A DNA stretch of 64,000 nt from Flagellimonas onchidii. Lineage in GTDB: Bacteria > Bacteroidota > Bacteroidia > Flavobacteriales > Flavobacteriaceae. A program made the translations under genes and the position numbers. The notes beneath the pieces were generated by a model. That model was not told the DNA's origin. It searched no databases and saw nothing but the letters and a program-made list of their open reading frames with translations. The stretch covers positions 146,270 to 210,269 of the forward strand of contig NZ_SRXX01000007.1 in NCBI RefSeq assembly GCF_004804315.1. Direction: 5' to 3'. Position 1 is the stretch's first letter. Every line of letters begins with the position of its first letter. Below, piece by piece: positions 17,433 through 24,922 of this stretch.

Positions 17433-18166
17433 TTTGATGGTTTTTTGCTAAAAATTCTAGATGTAAAAATATATAAACTAAAGCCGGAAAGTATGGTAAA
17501 CAGTCCAAAAAGTGCAAATGCCCGTAACAACAGATTGTTAAAGTTGTCCCTGCCTTCATAATCCATGGTATGTAACATCCATAGAAAATCGAAAGCACGC
17601 CATTTATTGCTTCTAAAAGTTTGGATGTTTCCATAATTCTCCGAAACATATATGGTTGTATTCGCAGGTTGGGAAAATGTTATGGCGTACGCGGGTAAAG
17701 GACGCCCCCTATATTCATGATGCTTGCCTGTACTTTGAATGCGCTCTATTTTGGTAATCTCGGCGCTTACGTTTAACCCCTCCGTAGCAACAAGAACAGC
17801 TTCTTTTTCGGTTAATGGAGGTCTTTGAAAGCCAGTTATAGCATCAAACAACAGGGTGTTTTTACCATTTTCTGATGTTTGTATCAGACGATAAAAAGGT
17901 TGACCTAAAATATTGATGAGCTCAATTGAGCGAATACTATCTTTAGAAACTGCTCTAGGTTTTATGAACGACGTTGGAGACACCAAATCTTGAGATGGAA
18001 TAGGAATCGATTGTGCCTTTTTCAAGTGGTCTCCCCTAATTTCATCAATATTGGTCCAACTAAAATAGAGTCCTCCTGCGGTCCATAACAAAAGCTGGAT
18101 ACCTAGAATAACTCCTAAGTACCGATGCCATTTTCGGTTACGTTGAATCCATTGTCTTTTGGTCAT
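17429..18166 (-). CDS. PepSY-domain membrane protein
   Basis: This is a 245-residue inner-membrane protein. It starts with a basic segment and TM1 (KWHRYLGVILGIQLLLWTAGG), which is typical of PepSY-associated TM proteins related to the iron-uptake reductases. A periplasmic PepSY-like region follows (about residues 95-200), then a C-terminal TM (LRAFALFGLFTILSGFSLYIF). Such proteins often occur with metal or heme uptake genes. The neighbours (Met/His-rich barrel, Cys-rich small protein) agree with a metal-related role, which remains inference. Confidence 0.75.
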   Translation of the reverse strand: MTKRQWIQRNRKWHRYLGVILGIQLLLWTAGGLYFSWTNIDEIRGDHLKKAQSIPIPSQDLVSPTSFIKPRAVSKDSIRSIELINILGQPFYRLIQTSENGKNTLLFDAITGFQRPPLTEKEAVLVATEGLNVSAEITKIERIQSTGKHHEYRGRPLPAYAITFSQPANTTIYVSENYGNIQTFRSNKWRAFDFLWMLHTMDYEGRDNFNNLLLRAFALFGLFTILSGFSLYIFTSRIFSKKPSK

Positions 18167-18181
18167 AACAGAATGGTTTTA

Positions 18182-18204
18182 CCCGGGAAGCTTTGCTTCC
18201 CGGG
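18182..18204. repeat. Perfect GC-rich intercistronic hairpin
   Basis: CCCGGGAAGC (18182-18191) and GCTTCCCGGG (18195-18204) form a 10-bp perfect stem with loop TTT. It lies 7 bp after the stop of the barrel gene and 15 bp before the PepSY start. No T-tract follows on the minus strand, so it looks more like an mRNA-stabilising or processing element than a terminator. Confidence 0.75.
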
Positions 18205-18211
18205 ACAAGGT

Positions 18212-19231
18212 TTATAAAGAATACTGTAAACCTAAAGTTAGGGTTTCCTTGTTTTTTAGCTGGATTCCCTCCAAATCCTGAAGTAGGGGCGAAGCAAATT
18301 CAAACCCAAAACGAAGGTTTTTTAAAGCCCCAGTTGGAACATAAATATTGAAGCCCAAACCTCCATTGATTAAAGTGCCTCCAGAGTTATCAGTGTCCGC
18401 AGTAATGACCATCATAGGGTTTAGGTCGGGATCTGCCCCATCAAGTTCTCCGACCAATAATCCTTCAAGTCTGGCAGAAAAACTAATCCAATCAGCAGCT
18501 TTTACGGCAAGCCAGTTGTTAAGGCTGTATCGATTTCCATAGCGAAACTCTCTGTCATTCTTCCCAAAGCGAAAAACCCCTCTGATTTGGCTTCCCCAGG
18601 AAACAGACTCATTTTGACCTAGGTAAGTAAGTGCCATAACAGGGTCAAAGGTTCCGCTTCCGAGTTGCATGGGATAAGGAAGTTCCATGGCATTTGGGGC
18701 AGAAGCTGGTGTTACATCGCTTTCCGTTATGCTTCCTGTTGGAATGGAAAACCCAATTTGTCCATGTAGGCTTTGTTGATTTTGGTTGAAGAATCTATAC
18801 AGCAAGGACAATTTGATATCCCCTAACCCACTGGATTCAGTAGTAAAGTTGCCACCAATTCGGGTAAGGTGATCCATTTCCATCGAAATATAATTGAACA
18901 TGGCCATAAGGGTTACTCTGTCGCTTGGTGCGAACATAGCTCCTAGCATGTGCATATTCATGGGCATAGCAGTTGGTGTTACCATATAATTAGTCAGGGC
19001 TTCATCAAAAGAGGCATCATCATTTCCTTGCTTTAGGTCTTCCATATTCATATGCATGTATCGGTAAGAGAACATCCATTCGCCTTTACCGTGCATATGA
19101 TCACCCATTACTGAGATTGGGGCGTGGCCATCTGGTCTTCCGGCGGACCATTTTGTAGTTTCGTCATTGGTTTCTTGCGCACATAGTGCTAGTGTGGCCA
19201 TAAAAAGAATGGCCGATAAATATTTTTTCAT
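18212..19231 (-). CDS. Met/His-rich outer-membrane beta-barrel (transporter-like) protein
   Basis: This 339-residue protein has a signal peptide (start MKKYLSAILFMATLALCAQ at ATG 19231; an in-frame start at 19264 would add 11 poorly suited residues). The mature part alternates beta-strands to a C-terminal aromatic end (LGLQYSL), as in outer-membrane barrels of the phenol-degradation MetA-like transporter group. The N-terminal third is striking for methionine and histidine: GDHMHGKGEWMFSYRYMHMN and MPMNMHMLGAMF. Such runs suggest copper or silver contact, but this is not proven. It is grouped with the Cys-rich protein upstream and PepSY downstream. Confidence 0.7.
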   Translation of the reverse strand: MKKYLSAILFMATLALCAQETNDETTKWSAGRPDGHAPISVMGDHMHGKGEWMFSYRYMHMNMEDLKQGNDDASFDEALTNYMVTPTAMPMNMHMLGAMFAPSDRVTLMAMFNYISMEMDHLTRIGGNFTTESSGLGDIKLSLLYRFFNQNQQSLHGQIGFSIPTGSITESDVTPASAPNAMELPYPMQLGSGTFDPVMALTYLGQNESVSWGSQIRGVFRFGKNDREFRYGNRYSLNNWLAVKAADWISFSARLEGLLVGELDGADPDLNPMMVITADTDNSGGTLINGGLGFNIYVPTGALKNLRFGFEFASPLLQDLEGIQLKNKETLTLGLQYSL

Positions 19232-19305
19232 TCGGTTTAAATCATTGAAGGTTAGGGTGACCAATTGAATTCTTGAATCACCTTAAAAAATTATAATTCT
19301 CGGAA

Positions 19306-19680
19306 TCAGATAGTGTAGTTCGGAGGATGGAAACTCGAAGAAAAGAATAAAAAAGAGTAGGAATTGGCGTAGTCAAAATCACTTAAAGATTCAAGTTGAA
19401 GTACTTCTTTGGAATTATAATGCATCAACTCAACAAAACCAATAGGATATTCTTCCAAGGTGATTTTGGGTAAATTCTGCTTTTTCTCCTCATTTTGCTC
19501 CGAAAGCCGCTGCATGAGGTAGCATTTACCATTACATTGTAATTCTATCTTATCCTTGTTGATACAAAGGAATTCCGCAATGTAATCCTCATAAATAATA
19601 TACTCGGCCAAAGGCAATATAGGTCGTGCCATGGCCAAAACATATAAAAAAACAAAGATGTATGTGGCTATTGATTTCAA
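19306..19680 (-). CDS. Small Cys-motif envelope protein (unknown, possible metal handling)
   Basis: This is a 124-residue protein with an N-terminal hydrophobic segment (IATYIFVFLYVLAMARPILPL). The motif C39-x9-C49-x3-C53 (LCINKDKIELQCNGKCYLMQ) follows, then a lysine/glutamate stretch and an aromatic C-terminus. The CxxxxCNGKCYL pattern recurs in small Bacteroidetes proteins I have seen next to TonB or barrel genes, but the family has no function known to me. It begins the four-gene minus-strand group, and the Met/His-rich barrel follows 74 bp later. Metal binding by the three cysteines is a reasonable guess. Confidence 0.65.
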   Translation of the reverse strand: MKSIATYIFVFLYVLAMARPILPLAEYIIYEDYIAEFLCINKDKIELQCNGKCYLMQRLSEQNEEKKQNLPKITLEEYPIGFVELMHYNSKEVLQLESLSDFDYANSYSFLFFSSSFHPPNYTI

Positions 19681-19732
19681 CTAGCATCCTAATTTGAAGT
19701 TGCAAAATTAGCCATAAATGAGATGTATAAAC

Positions 19733-19763
19733 AAAAAAGCACCATTTAACGTGGTGCTTTTTT
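19733..19763 (-). terminator. Terminator of the M16 peptidase pair
   Basis: AAAAAAGCACCA (19733-19744) pairs with TGGTGCTTTTTT (19752-19763) around a 7-base loop. It is symmetric in A/T tracts and so could act in both directions. It lies 18 bp after the stop of the downstream M16 gene. Confidence 0.85.
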
Positions 19764-19781
19764 GTGGTTTAAGTGAATAAT

Positions 19782-21854
19782 CTATTCAAAGTCAGACGGG
19801 TCTACACCTTCGTTGACCTTAATTTCTTTGACCATAAATTCAAAACTTTGTGGGCCCATGGTCTGGGTCAGCTTGAACGGGAATTTAATTCCTGACAACT
19901 CTTGGTAGTCATCCAAGGTTACCGTATTGCTCATTTGCTGGCCTTGCACTTCCTCAACACTTACCTCTTGAAGTTTTAGTCCGGTTTCCATATCGTAAAA
20001 CGCAGACTTCTTATCGGTAATCTTAAGCTTATAGGCTTTTTTATCACCAATGGTTTCAACACCTTCTAGGGTAATGTCACCGGCTGCCAAATAGTTTAAC
20101 TCAGGAAAAGCAACGGATTCTTCCTTGATTCGTTCAATTTCCTCAGGTGTTAAATCTTTACGTTGACCTTGGGCAAGCATATAACCTTCATCGCCATCCA
20201 AGACTTGCTTTTGCATGGAATTGCCCATCACTTTTAAATCTTGCATAAATTGATCCTTGGAAGTCTTTTTTAATTCGAGTTCCAATTTCATTCCTTGCAT
20301 TTCGGCTTCCGCAATCATGGCATACGATTCTACTCCCTCCAATTTTTCTTGACCACCGATTGCAGCAATATATTTTTTTAGGATGGATTCTGCTGTCACA
20401 CCTTCGGGAACAGCCACATCATAATCGGGTTTTGTAGTTTTGCCAGCGTATTTATCGTAAAATAAAACAGGTACTTTTTTTCCGTTGAACTCAACTTTTT
20501 CAAGGTTTTTCAATACATCACTTCCTTTTCCGGTTACTACAACTCTGGCATTTTTGGTAGAGAAGTATTTTTTGGCTGCTTTTTGGACATCTTCTGCTGT
20601 AACGGCTTCCAATCGTTCTAAATATGTTTTGTAAAAGTCTTTGGGAAGGCCTTCGGTTTCAATGTTCAATGCATAGCTGGCAATGGTTGAGGGGTTTTCC
20701 AAGGCCATGACAAAATTACCAGCATATTTGGCTTTTGCGTTGGTCAATTCCTCTTCGGTCACTGGAGAGGAAACTATTTTGTCAATTTCTTTTAAGATTT
20801 CGACCACAGAACTATCGGTAACAGCATTTCTAACCTGAGCAGATGCACTAAACCGCATTGGGCTATATTTATTTGCTCGTATCCCTGAATATGATCCGTA
20901 TGTATACCCTTTGTCTTCCCTCAGGTTCTTGAACAATCTGGCTTGTGAGCCTCCACCAAGAATCCGATTTGCCAAAAGCGCATCCAAATAATCCTCATCT
21001 TTCATCTTAAGGTTGGTGATGTTTTGTACCACGACTTCAGATTGAACAGCATTGGGGACATCTACAAAATTTATCTGGTTATATTGGGCATCTGTCGGAT
21101 GGGAATAACTGAATGATGGTGGAACCGCTTTGGACCATGGTGTGAAATAAGTTGTGACCAATTCCTTTACATTTTCAAAATCCACATCCCCGATAATAAC
21201 CAAATAAGCATTGGCCGGAACAAAATAGTCTCTGTAATGTTTTTCGACATCCATTAGGGTTACATTGTTCACTGTTTCTTTAGTGGTAATTTCACCGAAG
21301 GGATGTCCTTTTCCATAAGCCAAGGCCAATTGAACACGGGTTGCTATGGCAGAAACATCTTTCTCTTCAGATTTTAAGCCAGTGATAATCCTGTCTTTTT
21401 CCTTATCAAACTCTTCTTGGGTAAAATTGGGGTGTATCGCGGCATCGGCCATTAGCTCAAGAACTCGGGGGAAGTACTTTGAAAGACAGTTTGCCGAAGC
21501 ACTTTGGTCAGAAAAACTGATACTAGCACCCAAAAAATCCACTTCTTCGTTAAAATCATCCTTGGAAATGGATTTTGACCCTTTTCCCAACAAAGCGGAT
21601 GTTAAAGAAGATACCCCAGCTTTATTTCCTTCCAGAATGGGAGGGTTGTCTATGGTCAATGTTATGGAGACTCTGGGCAACTTGTGATTTTCCACAACCA
21701 TTACTTTAAGTCCATTGTTCAACTCAAAACGGGCGGGTTCTTGAAGATTGATTTCGGGAGCCGGACCGGGTTTGGGTTGTTTGCTTCTATCTATTTGTGC
21801 GTAAGAAACTGTCATAAAAAGTGACAGCGCAGAGAAAACGATAAACTTTTTCAT
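19782..21854 (-). CDS. M16B peptidase-like subunit lacking the zinc motif, with C-terminal lipoprotein-fold domain
   Basis: This is a 690-residue secreted protein (signal peptide to SYAQ). Residues 30-470 are two M16 lobes, but the place where HxxEH should be reads GVSSLTSALLGKGSKS, so it cannot bind catalytic zinc. It would be the R-x-x-Y-type partner of a heterodimer. Residues 485-690 are an added domain (SILKKYIAAIGGQEKLEGV onward), predicted from its pattern to be a LolA/outer-membrane-lipoprotein-sorting-like beta sheet. The active subunit gene ends 1 bp upstream on the same strand. Confidence 0.85.
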   Translation of the reverse strand: MKKFIVFSALSLFMTVSYAQIDRSKQPKPGPAPEINLQEPARFELNNGLKVMVVENHKLPRVSITLTIDNPPILEGNKAGVSSLTSALLGKGSKSISKDDFNEEVDFLGASISFSDQSASANCLSKYFPRVLELMADAAIHPNFTQEEFDKEKDRIITGLKSEEKDVSAIATRVQLALAYGKGHPFGEITTKETVNNVTLMDVEKHYRDYFVPANAYLVIIGDVDFENVKELVTTYFTPWSKAVPPSFSYSHPTDAQYNQINFVDVPNAVQSEVVVQNITNLKMKDEDYLDALLANRILGGGSQARLFKNLREDKGYTYGSYSGIRANKYSPMRFSASAQVRNAVTDSSVVEILKEIDKIVSSPVTEEELTNAKAKYAGNFVMALENPSTIASYALNIETEGLPKDFYKTYLERLEAVTAEDVQKAAKKYFSTKNARVVVTGKGSDVLKNLEKVEFNGKKVPVLFYDKYAGKTTKPDYDVAVPEGVTAESILKKYIAAIGGQEKLEGVESYAMIAEAEMQGMKLELELKKTSKDQFMQDLKVMGNSMQKQVLDGDEGYMLAQGQRKDLTPEEIERIKEESVAFPELNYLAAGDITLEGVETIGDKKAYKLKITDKKSAFYDMETGLKLQEVSVEEVQGQQMSNTVTLDDYQELSGIKFPFKLTQTMGPQSFEFMVKEIKVNEGVDPSDFE

Positions 21855-21855
21855 C

Positions 21856-23184
21856 TTAATTGGCTTCTTTTTGTTCTGGTAAATATTCTAATTCCACCCT
21901 TTGGTTCGCCTTGAGATATTTTTTGGCGACGTCCCTAATTTCTTCTCTTGTAATGGAGCGATAGATGTCAATTTGTGTATTGATGAGGTTGGTGTCTCCT
22001 CTTAACATGTAATTTTCGGCAAGGGAATTGGCAATTCCTGAAATGCTACTGTTTGCATTTACAAAGTTGTTTTCAAATTTGTTCTGTAGCTTTTGATAGT
22101 CTTTTTCTGAAATCAAATCGGTCTGTATTTTCAGAATTTCAGCATCAATTTCATTTTTGATGTCTTGAATTGAATTTTCACCGACAGGAAGTCCTCCAAC
22201 CACATAAGAACTGTAATCCTCTGCATTGATTGGCACGGAAAATATCTGGAGTGCTATTTTCTTTTCATCTACCAATTTTTTATACAATTTGGAACTCTCA
22301 CCGTCGCTGAGATATGCAGAAATCATATCGATTACGTATGCATCCCTTTCGGCTTGGCCAGGGGTTCTGTACGCTAGTAAAATGGCAGGAATTTGAATAT
22401 TTGGATCATAATATGTAGCCTGAACGGTATTGACTATGGGGTCTTCGACCACTTTGTTTCTTGGTATTTCGGCACCTTTGGGGATTGGTCCAAAATAGTC
22501 AGATATCATTTTCTTGGTCTTGGGAACGTCAATATCTCCAGCTACTACCAAAACTGCATTGTTTGGAACATAAAATGTTTTGTTGAAGTGCTTGAAATCG
22601 TCTAGGGTGGCACTTGCCAAATGATCCAACGATCCTATTACGCCCCATCGATATGGATGTTTTTTATATAGATTTTTAAGCAAGACCTCAAAAAAGGCAC
22701 CGTATGGCGAATTATCTACACGAAGCCTTCTTTCTTCTTGAACCACCTCTTTTTGGGTGTCGACACCCACTTGGCCGATAATAGGATGGAGCAATCGCTC
22801 TGATTCCAACCAAAGCCCTACTTCTAGGCTATTGGACGGGAATGTTTCGTAATAATATGTTCTGTCTAAAAACGTATTTGCATTATGGCTGCCACCGTTT
22901 GATGCGACAATCTTGTCCCATTCACCTCTTTCAATATTTTTGGTGCCCTCGAACAAAAGGTGCTCGAAAAAATGGGCGAAACCTGTTTTTTCTGCGTCTT
23001 CATCTTTTGAACCCACATGGTACATAACCGCAGTAGTGACGACCGGAGCTGTGTTATCTTGATGCAATATTACGTGCAGTCCGTTGTCAAGATTGTACTC
23101 TTCAAAAACAACTTCTTGGGCATTGATGAGCCAACCCGTTGCACAAATGAACAGTAGGGATAGTAAATATCTTTTCATGATCAA
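21856..23184 (-). CDS. M16B zinc metalloprotease, catalytic subunit
   Basis: This is a 442-residue periplasmic insulinase-family protease with a signal peptide ending NAQ. The inverted zinc motif HFFEH is at H71/E74/H75 within KTGFAHFFEHLLFEGT, and the distal glutamate is in QKEVVQEERRLR. The C-terminal lobe is present (PVGENS, FVNANSSISGIANSLAENY). The next gene downstream, 1 bp away, is the non-catalytic partner, so the two probably form one peptidase complex. The start is ATG 23184 or ATG 23178 (MKRYLL). Confidence 0.92.
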   Translation of the reverse strand: MIMKRYLLSLLFICATGWLINAQEVVFEEYNLDNGLHVILHQDNTAPVVTTAVMYHVGSKDEDAEKTGFAHFFEHLLFEGTKNIERGEWDKIVASNGGSHNANTFLDRTYYYETFPSNSLEVGLWLESERLLHPIIGQVGVDTQKEVVQEERRLRVDNSPYGAFFEVLLKNLYKKHPYRWGVIGSLDHLASATLDDFKHFNKTFYVPNNAVLVVAGDIDVPKTKKMISDYFGPIPKGAEIPRNKVVEDPIVNTVQATYYDPNIQIPAILLAYRTPGQAERDAYVIDMISAYLSDGESSKLYKKLVDEKKIALQIFSVPINAEDYSSYVVGGLPVGENSIQDIKNEIDAEILKIQTDLISEKDYQKLQNKFENNFVNANSSISGIANSLAENYMLRGDTNLINTQIDIYRSITREEIRDVAKKYLKANQRVELEYLPEQKEAN

Positions 23185-23357
23185 GTGTTTAGTAATGACG
23201 TTTTAAATACGATAGGTAACTGTTTTTTGACTGATGTTACATTAAATCAGGCAAAAATTAAAAAATCTATAGTTTACAAGGTAAGTCTTTAACAAGAATT
23301 TGTAGCATAATTCATCAACATTCAGTAAATTAAACATCCATCCAAAATTTTAGCAAG

Positions 23358-23804
23358 ATGAAAAACTTGTCCCTTCCTATTCGTTTTGGTATTGTTACCA
23401 GTGCCATTCTCATGGCTTATTTTTTGATTTTGGCACTCATGGGGAAGCATACCAATGTTTTTTACAGTTTGTTCAATGGTGTAATTACGGGTTTCGGAAT
23501 TTATGAGACCATAAAATATACCAAGCTACGGATGGGTGATGAATTTAGTTATGGTAAAGGCTTCATAGCAGGTGTAACCACTGGATTCGTCGCAACGTTG
23601 TTGTTTACCATATTCTTCGCGTTTTATTCAACAGAGCTTGATTCAGGTTTTTTAGATGAGCTTTCTGAGGTTTGGGCCAAGGATTATAGCAATTTTCAAG
23701 GAATTGTTTTTTTTACCGTAGCCATTATGGGTTTCGCGACGGCTCTAGTTTTGACGCTTTCTTTCATGCAACTTTTTAAAACTTCGAACAACCTTAAAAA
23801 ATAA
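23358..23804 (+). CDS. DUF4199-type four-helix membrane protein
   Basis: This is a 148-residue protein with four hydrophobic segments (about 8-28, 35-52, 70-92 and 116-140) and the loop YTKLRMGDEFSYGKGFIAGV, typical of the DUF4199 family common in Bacteroidetes. No enzymatic motif is visible and no function is known to me. It is transcribed alone, ahead of the ribosomal rplU promoter. Confidence 0.75.
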   Translation: MKNLSLPIRFGIVTSAILMAYFLILALMGKHTNVFYSLFNGVITGFGIYETIKYTKLRMGDEFSYGKGFIAGVTTGFVATLLFTIFFAFYSTELDSGFLDELSEVWAKDYSNFQGIVFFTVAIMGFATALVLTLSFMQLFKTSNNLKK

Positions 23805-23827
23805 TACGCGAAAAGCCCTGATTGTCC

Positions 23828-23857
23828 TTGTGCATTAAGGAATTAGCAGTATATTTG
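23828..23857 (+). promoter_or_regulatory. Promoter of rplU-rpmA
   Basis: TTG (23828-23830), 19 bases, then TATATTTG (23850-23857) is a near-perfect Bacteroidetes housekeeping promoter. The leader to the rplU ATG is about 45 bases. Confidence 0.8.
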
Positions 23858-23907
23858 CACCCGCTAATTTTGATAAAGCGGAAAACATTTAATTTAATTA
23901 ACGCATT

Positions 23908-24456
23908 ATGTACGCAATAGTAGAGATGGCAGGGCAGCAATTTAAAGTTGCAAAAGACCAAAAAGTGTACGTTCATCGTTTGCAGACAGAAGAAGGTAAA
24001 AAAGTCACTTTTGACAAAGTACTTCTTTTGGATGACGGAAGTAACGTAACTGTAGGCGCCCCAGTCATAGAAGGTGCGGCTGTTGAAGCCAAAGTTGTAA
24101 AACACCTTAAAGGTGATAAGGTAATTGTCTTTAAAAAGAAAAGACGTAAGGGTTACCGAGTAAAAAATGGTCACAGACAATATTTGACCGAAATTATTGT
24201 AGAAGGTATTGTAGCAAAGGGAGCTAAAAAAGCAGCTCCAGCTAAAGCCAAAGCCGAAAAACCTGCGGTAGAAGCTAAAAAAGAAGCGACTCCAGCAAAA
24301 AAGGCAGCTCCAAAGAAAGCAGCTCCAAAGAAAGCTGCGGCTGAAGACTTGAGCAGCAAAACGGTTGCTGAATTGAAGGAAATGGCAAAGGCCAAAGGAA
24401 TTGAAGGAATTTCTTCAATGAAAAAGGCTGACCTGATTGAAGCTTTAAAAAAATAA
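23908..24456 (+). CDS. rplU: 50S ribosomal protein bL21 with long basic tail and SAP/Rho_N-like domain
   Basis: Residues 1-103 are a normal bL21 (MYAIVEMAGQQFKV start, VFKKKRRKGYRVKNGHRQ signature). The protein then continues for about 80 residues: an Ala/Lys/Pro-rich histone-H1-like stretch (about 105-145, with the repeat KKAAP) and a final helix-turn-helix (SKTVAELKEMAKAKGIEG, SSMKKADLIEALKK) resembling Rho_N or SAP nucleic-acid-binding domains. At 182 residues it is far longer than the roughly 103-residue E. coli protein. rpmA follows 21 bp later. Confidence 0.95.
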   Translation: MYAIVEMAGQQFKVAKDQKVYVHRLQTEEGKKVTFDKVLLLDDGSNVTVGAPVIEGAAVEAKVVKHLKGDKVIVFKKKRRKGYRVKNGHRQYLTEIIVEGIVAKGAKKAAPAKAKAEKPAVEAKKEATPAKKAAPKKAAPKKAAAEDLSSKTVAELKEMAKAKGIEGISSMKKADLIEALKK

Positions 24457-24477
24457 GAGAACTAAAATTTAAATATC

Positions 24478-24738
24478 ATGGCACATAAGAAAGGTGTAGG
24501 TAGTTCAAAAAACGGTAGAGAATCAGAATCGAAACGACTTGGCGTTAAGATTTTTGGTGGACAGGCTGCTATAGCTGGAAACATCATTGTTAGGCAGCGA
24601 GGCACTAAGCATAATCCTGGAGAAAACGTTTATGCAGGAAAAGACCATACATTGCATGCCAAAGTTGATGGTATTGTAAAATTTGAAAAGAAAGCAGGCG
24701 GAAAATCGTTTGTTTCCATTGAGCCTTTTCAAGCTTAA
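24478..24738 (+). CDS. rpmA: 50S ribosomal protein bL27
   Basis: This is an 86-residue bL27 starting [20 protein letters not shown], with the N-terminal arm that reaches the peptidyl transferase centre. No Firmicutes-type cleaved leader is present. The conserved [21 protein letters not shown] follows. It is the second gene of the rplU-rpmA operon and is followed by a terminator. Confidence 0.97.
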   Translation: MAHKKGVGSSKNGRESESKRLGVKIFGGQAAIAGNIIVRQRGTKHNPGENVYAGKDHTLHAKVDGIVKFEKKAGGKSFVSIEPFQA

Positions 24739-24763
24739 AAAGAACACACTTCTTTAATATATG

Positions 24764-24792
24764 AACCCTCGCTGAAAAGTGGGGGTTTTTTG
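24764..24792 (+). terminator. Terminator of rplU-rpmA
   Basis: ACCCTCGC pairs with GTGGGGGT (with G-U pairs) around a 6-base loop TGAAAA, followed by a run of six T. Confidence 0.8.
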
Positions 24793-24922
24793 TTAGCTCA
24801 GTGTTAAGCTATTCTAAACAGCTCTAAAAATGGCGCTAAATATCACTTAATCTTAAAAATGAGCTAACCCTTTTTGGTGGGCATAATAATTTCTTTGTGG
24901 TTTAATAACAACCACTTAAGAA

